DNA from: JBEHYA01 sp048498415
Lineage (GTDB): Bacteria > Pseudomonadota > Alphaproteobacteria > UBA9219 > RGZA01
Direction: 5' to 3'
Assembly (NCBI GenBank): GCA_048498415.1
Contig: JBEHYA010000068.1
Coordinates: 1 to 10,510, forward strand
DNA length: 10,510 nucleotides
The notes beneath the pieces were generated by a model. The model worked only from the letters and a program-made list of their open reading frames with translations, did not search any database and was not told the DNA's origin. Positions 7,676-10,510 of the stretch are shown piece by piece (positions within the stretch are counted from its first letter, which is position 1; each line of letters opens with the position of its first letter). A program made the position numbers and the translations under genes.

Positions 7676-8584
7676 CTATTTCGCGGGCGCCGGCGCTGCG
7701 GTTGATGACGGCGCCGCAGGGGTTTCTGTGCCGGCGGGGGCTGGGGCCGGCGGAATGAGCGCGTCGGCGATGGCTGTCGCGTTCCAGCGCATAAGACCGA
7801 TATAGGAATTGGCCGGCGGCTGCGCATCCAGGCTGGTGGTATAGATTTTGCCGCCGAACTTCATGCTTTTGGATTCCAGCGCCTTCATGTCTTTCGCGAC
7901 CTTGATGTTATCAAGAAAAAACGCGCGCGGCGCGGGATCGAGTTTTTCACGCAAGCCTTCCGGGTACTTGGTGATTTTGATTTCGTATTCCTTGCCGAAG
8001 TAGGCAAGCGCATCGCGGTTCACCAGAATGCTGCGCTGGTCGGCGGGAATAAGCGCCAATTTGGCACGGATCCAGGCATCCAATGCGCGCAGCTCCGTCA
8101 TATATTTTTCGGCGTTGTCGCGGTAGAAATCGGCGTGCAATTTGTCTTTATTTATAAGCGCATCGCGGATGTTCTTCACGTAAATCAGGGCATTCGGCAC
8201 GCTTTGCCATGCATAGGGGTTGGGCTTGCCATCTGTGCCGTTCTGGGGTGTGACGTCCTTGCTGGCGATCATCAGCTTGCCCTCGCCTTTCGCATTTTGA
8301 ACGAGCGTGGGCAGCCATAAATCTTCCAGACCCAAACCATTCGCGATTACGATATCGGCGACGGCAATCGCCTGGGAATCCCCTTCGCGCGACTGGTATT
8401 TTTCGGCATCCTGTCCGGGGCCGGCATAGGCGCCGACCAGCACATAATTCCCGCCGATCTGTTTGGTGATATCGCCCAGCACGCTGAAGGTGGTCATGAC
8501 CTTGATCTGCGGCACGTCGGTGGCGGCGATTGCCGGCGCGATATAACCCAGCATGCCCAGCAGCGCAAACATCAATAAACGCAT
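7676..8584 (-). CDS. ZnuA/MntA-like periplasmic binding protein lacking metal ligands
   Basis: A 302-residue secreted protein of the cluster A-I (ZnuA/PsaA/MntC) substrate-binding family. A signal peptide covers residues 1-20 (cleavage after AIA). Family landmarks are clear: VMTTFSVLGDITKQIGG (29-45), GPGQDAEKY (55-63), ANGLGLEDLW (81-90), NPYAWQSVPNALIYVKNI (122-139), NRDALAYFG (189-197) and FFLDNIK (222-228). The four metal-ligand positions are all changed: the His of DAH is Glu61, the His of DPHAW is Tyr124, the His/Glu of the SHDAFGYF-like motif is Arg190, and the Asp of YSDSL is Thr249/250. There is no His-rich loop, and only one histidine (His150) in the whole protein. The tail from about 278 is Pro/Ala-rich. 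No ABC permease or ATPase gene is adjacent. The start ATG has AAGGG about 10 nt upstream. It may bind another ligand or act structurally. Confidence 0.85.
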   Translation of the reverse strand: MRLLMFALLGMLGYIAPAIAATDVPQIKVMTTFSVLGDITKQIGGNYVLVGAYAGPGQDAEKYQSREGDSQAIAVADIVIANGLGLEDLWLPTLVQNAKGEGKLMIASKDVTPQNGTDGKPNPYAWQSVPNALIYVKNIRDALINKDKLHADFYRDNAEKYMTELRALDAWIRAKLALIPADQRSILVNRDALAYFGKEYEIKITKYPEGLREKLDPAPRAFFLDNIKVAKDMKALESKSMKFGGKIYTTSLDAQPPANSYIGLMRWNATAIADALIPPAPAPAGTETPAAPSSTAAPAPAK

Positions 8585-8692
8585 GGCGAAAAACCCTTAT
8601 AAGCGGCTTAGAAAACCTGAAATCCAACTATATCGAAACTTTATGGCCGCACTTAGTAAATAATAAGACACTCAATTCCATGGAGAATCCTC

Positions 8693-8770
8693 ATGCGCGG
8701 TCTTTTGTTATGGCTTCTTGGCCTGCCACTTCCCATCATTATTCTGCTGTATCTCTTCCACGTGATTTGA
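8693..8770 (+). CDS. 25-residue single-pass membrane peptide
   Basis: A short reading frame encoding M-R-G followed by an almost unbroken hydrophobic stretch (LLLWLLGLPLPIIILLYLF, residues 4-22) and a short HVI end. It would form one transmembrane helix with a central P-L-P kink. A GGAG Shine-Dalgarno sequence lies 7-8 nt before the ATG, and a near-perfect intrinsic terminator starts 14 nt after the stop. It therefore has the layout of a complete, independent tiny gene. Similar small leucine/isoleucine-proline peptides occur in proteobacterial genomes, but I cannot name a function. It is divergent from the ZnuA-like gene. Confidence 0.65.
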   Translation: MRGLLLWLLGLPLPIIILLYLFHVI

Positions 8771-8783
8771 TCGGCGGATAAAC

Positions 8784-8813
8784 AAAAACGGGGCTTTCGA
8801 GCCCCGTTTTTTT
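8784..8813. terminator. Strong bidirectional intrinsic terminator
   Basis: The perfect stem ACGGGGCT/AGCCCCGT (8788-8795, 8800-8807) has a stable TTCG tetraloop. It is flanked by AAAAA on the left and TTTTTTT on the right, so it terminates in both directions. On the plus strand it ends the small membrane peptide gene. On the minus strand it ends the TPR gene, whose stop is at 8830. Confidence 0.93.
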
Positions 8814-8829
8814 GTGCGCGTTAAAAACG

Positions 8830-10248
8830 TTACTCGTCGCTTTCGGCTGCTTTCTTGCGCGTGATCTGGGTCAGGCGCAATGAGTGACGCAGATCATCCA
8901 CCGCCGGCCGTACAAAACCGCGCACGTAGTTCACGAAGGCGCGGTTGAAATAGGCAATCGCCGAGAACGGATTGAGTTTAATGGCCTGGTTATAGTCGGC
9001 AATCGCCTGTTCATGGTCGCCTAAATCATCATAGGCATCGCCGCGATTGATAAACGCGTCGGCCGAATGCGGGTTTAAATAGGTGGTGCGGATGCGGTCG
9101 GTGATCGCTTTATTAAAGTTACCCTTGGCGGAATAGACATTGGCGCGGCCCGAATAAGCGCTGGCATTTTCCTGATTGATGCGCACGGCGCTATCGTAAT
9201 CGTCGATCGCTGTTTCGTGTTTGCCCATGTCTTCATAGGCATCGCCGCGCGCTACATAGGCTTCCGCTGATTCATTATCGAGGCGGATGGCGGTACTGTA
9301 ATCGGCCACCGCCTGCTCCAGCTTGTTGCGCGTGGCATAGGAGTTGCCGCGGTTTAAATAGGCCTGCGACATATCGGGCGCGAGTTCCACGGCTTTGGTG
9401 TAATCGTCGATGGCGCGGTCGTGCTTGCCGGTGGAAGCAAACGCCATGCCGCGGCTAATATAGGCCTGCACCTGTTTGGGATCGAGATCCAGCGCGTCGG
9501 TGAGGTCATTGATGGCCACATCGTATTCCTTTTTGGCCGCATGGGCCTGGCCGCGGCCCAGAAACGCTTCCGCCATATCGGGACGAATACGGAGCGCCGC
9601 GCTGTACGACATGATGGCATGATCCATCTCGCCGCGCGCCTGATGGATAAGGCCGCTTTCCAGATGCGCTTCTTCCAGATTGGGGTTCAGGCGCAAGGCA
9701 TGGTCGAAATCAGCCAGCGCAAGGCTGAAATTGCCCTGGCTGATATAAACCTGCCCCCGGCCGACATAGGATTCCGCAAGGCTCGGGTCGACGCGGATGG
9801 CGGCGTTATAATCCTCCATCGCTTCATCCATGCGGTCTTTCATGGCCAGGCTTTTGCCGCGGCCCAGATGCGCTTCGGCCGAATTGGGGTCGAGGATAAG
9901 AGCTTTTTCAAAATCGCGCGTGGCATCGGCATCTTTTTTAAGGGCGGCATTCGACTGGCCACGGCCCACAAACGCGCCGGCCAATCGCGGGTTCATGTGA
10001 ATGGCCTCATTATAGGCTTCAATGGCATAGCCGAATTTGCCTTCGGACTGATATTCGTCGCCGCGCGATAAATAGGTGTCGGCATTGCGGCGGTAATTCA
10101 TGGCCTCTTCATAGCGCGGCACGGCCAGCACCAGCAGCGCGATCGCCATCACATAAATGAGCCAGTGATAGTAGCGGTGCATGGCGAAGAAATGCGCCAG
10201 ACCGCCGATCACTTTTTCAAAGAATGTTTTCCGTTTTGCAATCGCCAT
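8830..10248 (-). CDS. Membrane-anchored protein with twelve tandem TPR repeats
   Basis: A 472-residue protein from the chosen ATG at 10248; a TTG at 10257 would add three residues. A basic N-terminus is followed by one hydrophobic segment (about residues 29-44, WLIYVMAIALLVLAV), which should anchor it in the inner membrane as a signal anchor. From residue 56 there are twelve consecutive 34-residue tetratricopeptide repeats with no gaps (56-463), then a 9-residue charged tail. Each repeat keeps the W/A-x-x-x-[GR]-x-x-Y/A and A-x-x-D[YF]-x-x-A[IL]-x-[LI]-[DN]-P pattern. The tenth is the most degenerate (ITDRIRTTYLNP). TPR superhelices bind peptides or assemble complexes; no enzymatic domain is visible and the partner is unknown. 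A candidate promoter predicts a leaderless mRNA. The gene ends at the shared terminator. Confidence 0.93.
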   Translation of the reverse strand: MAIAKRKTFFEKVIGGLAHFFAMHRYYHWLIYVMAIALLVLAVPRYEEAMNYRRNADTYLSRGDEYQSEGKFGYAIEAYNEAIHMNPRLAGAFVGRGQSNAALKKDADATRDFEKALILDPNSAEAHLGRGKSLAMKDRMDEAMEDYNAAIRVDPSLAESYVGRGQVYISQGNFSLALADFDHALRLNPNLEEAHLESGLIHQARGEMDHAIMSYSAALRIRPDMAEAFLGRGQAHAAKKEYDVAINDLTDALDLDPKQVQAYISRGMAFASTGKHDRAIDDYTKAVELAPDMSQAYLNRGNSYATRNKLEQAVADYSTAIRLDNESAEAYVARGDAYEDMGKHETAIDDYDSAVRINQENASAYSGRANVYSAKGNFNKAITDRIRTTYLNPHSADAFINRGDAYDDLGDHEQAIADYNQAIKLNPFSAIAYFNRAFVNYVRGFVRPAVDDLRHSLRLTQITRKKAAESDE

Positions 10249-10257
10249 AACTTGCAA

Positions 10258-10285
10258 ATTCTAGGCGTACATGAATAAATTTGAA
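10258..10285 (-). promoter_or_regulatory. Candidate promoter of the TPR gene (near-leaderless)
   Basis: On the minus strand TTCAAA (10285-10280) and TAGAAT (10263-10258) are separated by 16 bp, matching sigma-70 consensus at 4/6 and 5/6. The predicted start site falls about 3 nt before the ATG at 10248. This agrees with the lack of any Shine-Dalgarno sequence there. Confidence 0.4.
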
Positions 10286-10344
10286 TGAATGGGTGGCATG
10301 CGGGCCGCTGCTGAATACGCCGTTTTGCTGGCTTTTACGCCTGC

Positions 10345-10378
10345 AAAAAAGGCCGCCCGGAATTAAGGCAGCCTTTTT
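10345..10378 (-). terminator. Intrinsic terminator of the partial gene at the right edge
   Basis: GGCCGCC (10351-10357) and GGCAGCC (10367-10373) form a 7-bp stem with one mismatch around a 9-nt loop. The stem is flanked by A and T runs that extend it. Read on the minus strand it ends in six T, 26 nt after the stop of the partial gene. It separates that gene from the TPR gene and could also act in the other direction. Confidence 0.8.
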
Positions 10379-10403
10379 ATGCGACAAAAGTTTGAATAAA
10401 ATT

Positions 10404-10510
10404 TTATGCAGCGCTGCGCTGCTGCTGGGCCGCGGCGCGGCCCGCGCCGTGATGGATGAGCACATCCATCACGCCATACAGATGGCGATGCAGATCGCCC
10501 GGCATGCGCG
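10404..10510 (-). CDS. 3' end of an unidentified protein gene (partial)
   Basis: A minus-strand reading frame enters from the right edge and stops with TAA at 10406-10404. The visible part covers about 34 residues, from R-MPGDLHRHLYGVMDVLIHHG to an Ala/Gln-rich end finishing QQQRSAA. A terminator follows at the right distance, which supports a real gene end. A start at the internal ATG (10505) would give a 33-residue protein, but continuation beyond the window is more likely. The family is not recognisable from this fragment. Confidence 0.6.
   Translation of the reverse strand, partial: RMPGDLHRHLYGVMDVLIHHGAGRAAAQQQRSAA

Noticed and set aside
9421..10071. 216-codon plus-strand frame
   Set aside because: It is antisense to the TPR array; the repeated coding pattern of the real gene keeps stop codons rare on the other strand.

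Overview
The window looks like chromosomal DNA of an alphaproteobacterium. The best evidence is a complete 16S rRNA gene on the minus strand with a shortened helix 17 and typical alphaproteobacterial signature stretches. Moderate GC in the protein genes and an ErpA-type Fe-S carrier next to exonuclease III fit this. I cannot place it at genus level by eye; a Micavibrio- or Rhodospirillales-like lineage is only a guess.

Layout. Positions 1-164 are the start of the 16S-23S spacer (the operon runs leftwards and out of the window). 16S rRNA lies at 165-1656 (minus). A structured leader of about 480 nt follows at 1657-2133, with a boxA-like element and several hairpins, driven by a strong sigma-70-type promoter at 2140-2168. 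Next come a GNAT acetyltransferase (2365-2892, minus) and a divergent patatin-like hydrolase (3039-4352, plus). The hydrolase overlaps tail-to-tail with a HIT-family protein (4341-4745, minus). A compact divergent promoter region separates the HIT gene from a plus-strand operon of an A-type Fe-S carrier, exonuclease III and a small GNAT protein (4768-6128). A fold-type III PLP decarboxylase (6129-7322, minus) abuts that operon tail-to-tail. Its start lies 16 nt downstream of a tRNA-Ser(UGA).

A second copy of the same tRNA-Ser sits just upstream. It is interrupted in its T-loop by a 73-nt element made of two back-to-back hairpins. Beyond it are a periplasmic metal-binding-protein homologue that has lost every canonical metal ligand (7676-8584, minus), a 25-residue membrane peptide (8693-8770, plus), a bidirectional terminator, and a membrane-anchored protein of twelve gapless TPR repeats (8830-10248, minus). 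The 3' end of one more minus-strand gene, with its terminator, closes the window.

How the genes work together. Most of the window is ordinary housekeeping DNA: ribosome production, Fe-S cluster delivery, base-excision repair, and single-gene enzymes of unknown substrate. I see no phage, CRISPR or defence island. The points most worth a second look are the ligand-less ZnuA-like protein, the palindromic insertion in the duplicated tRNA-Ser, the divergent patatin-like protein, and a recurring pattern of genes with no Shine-Dalgarno sequence whose candidate -10 boxes predict leaderless mRNAs.
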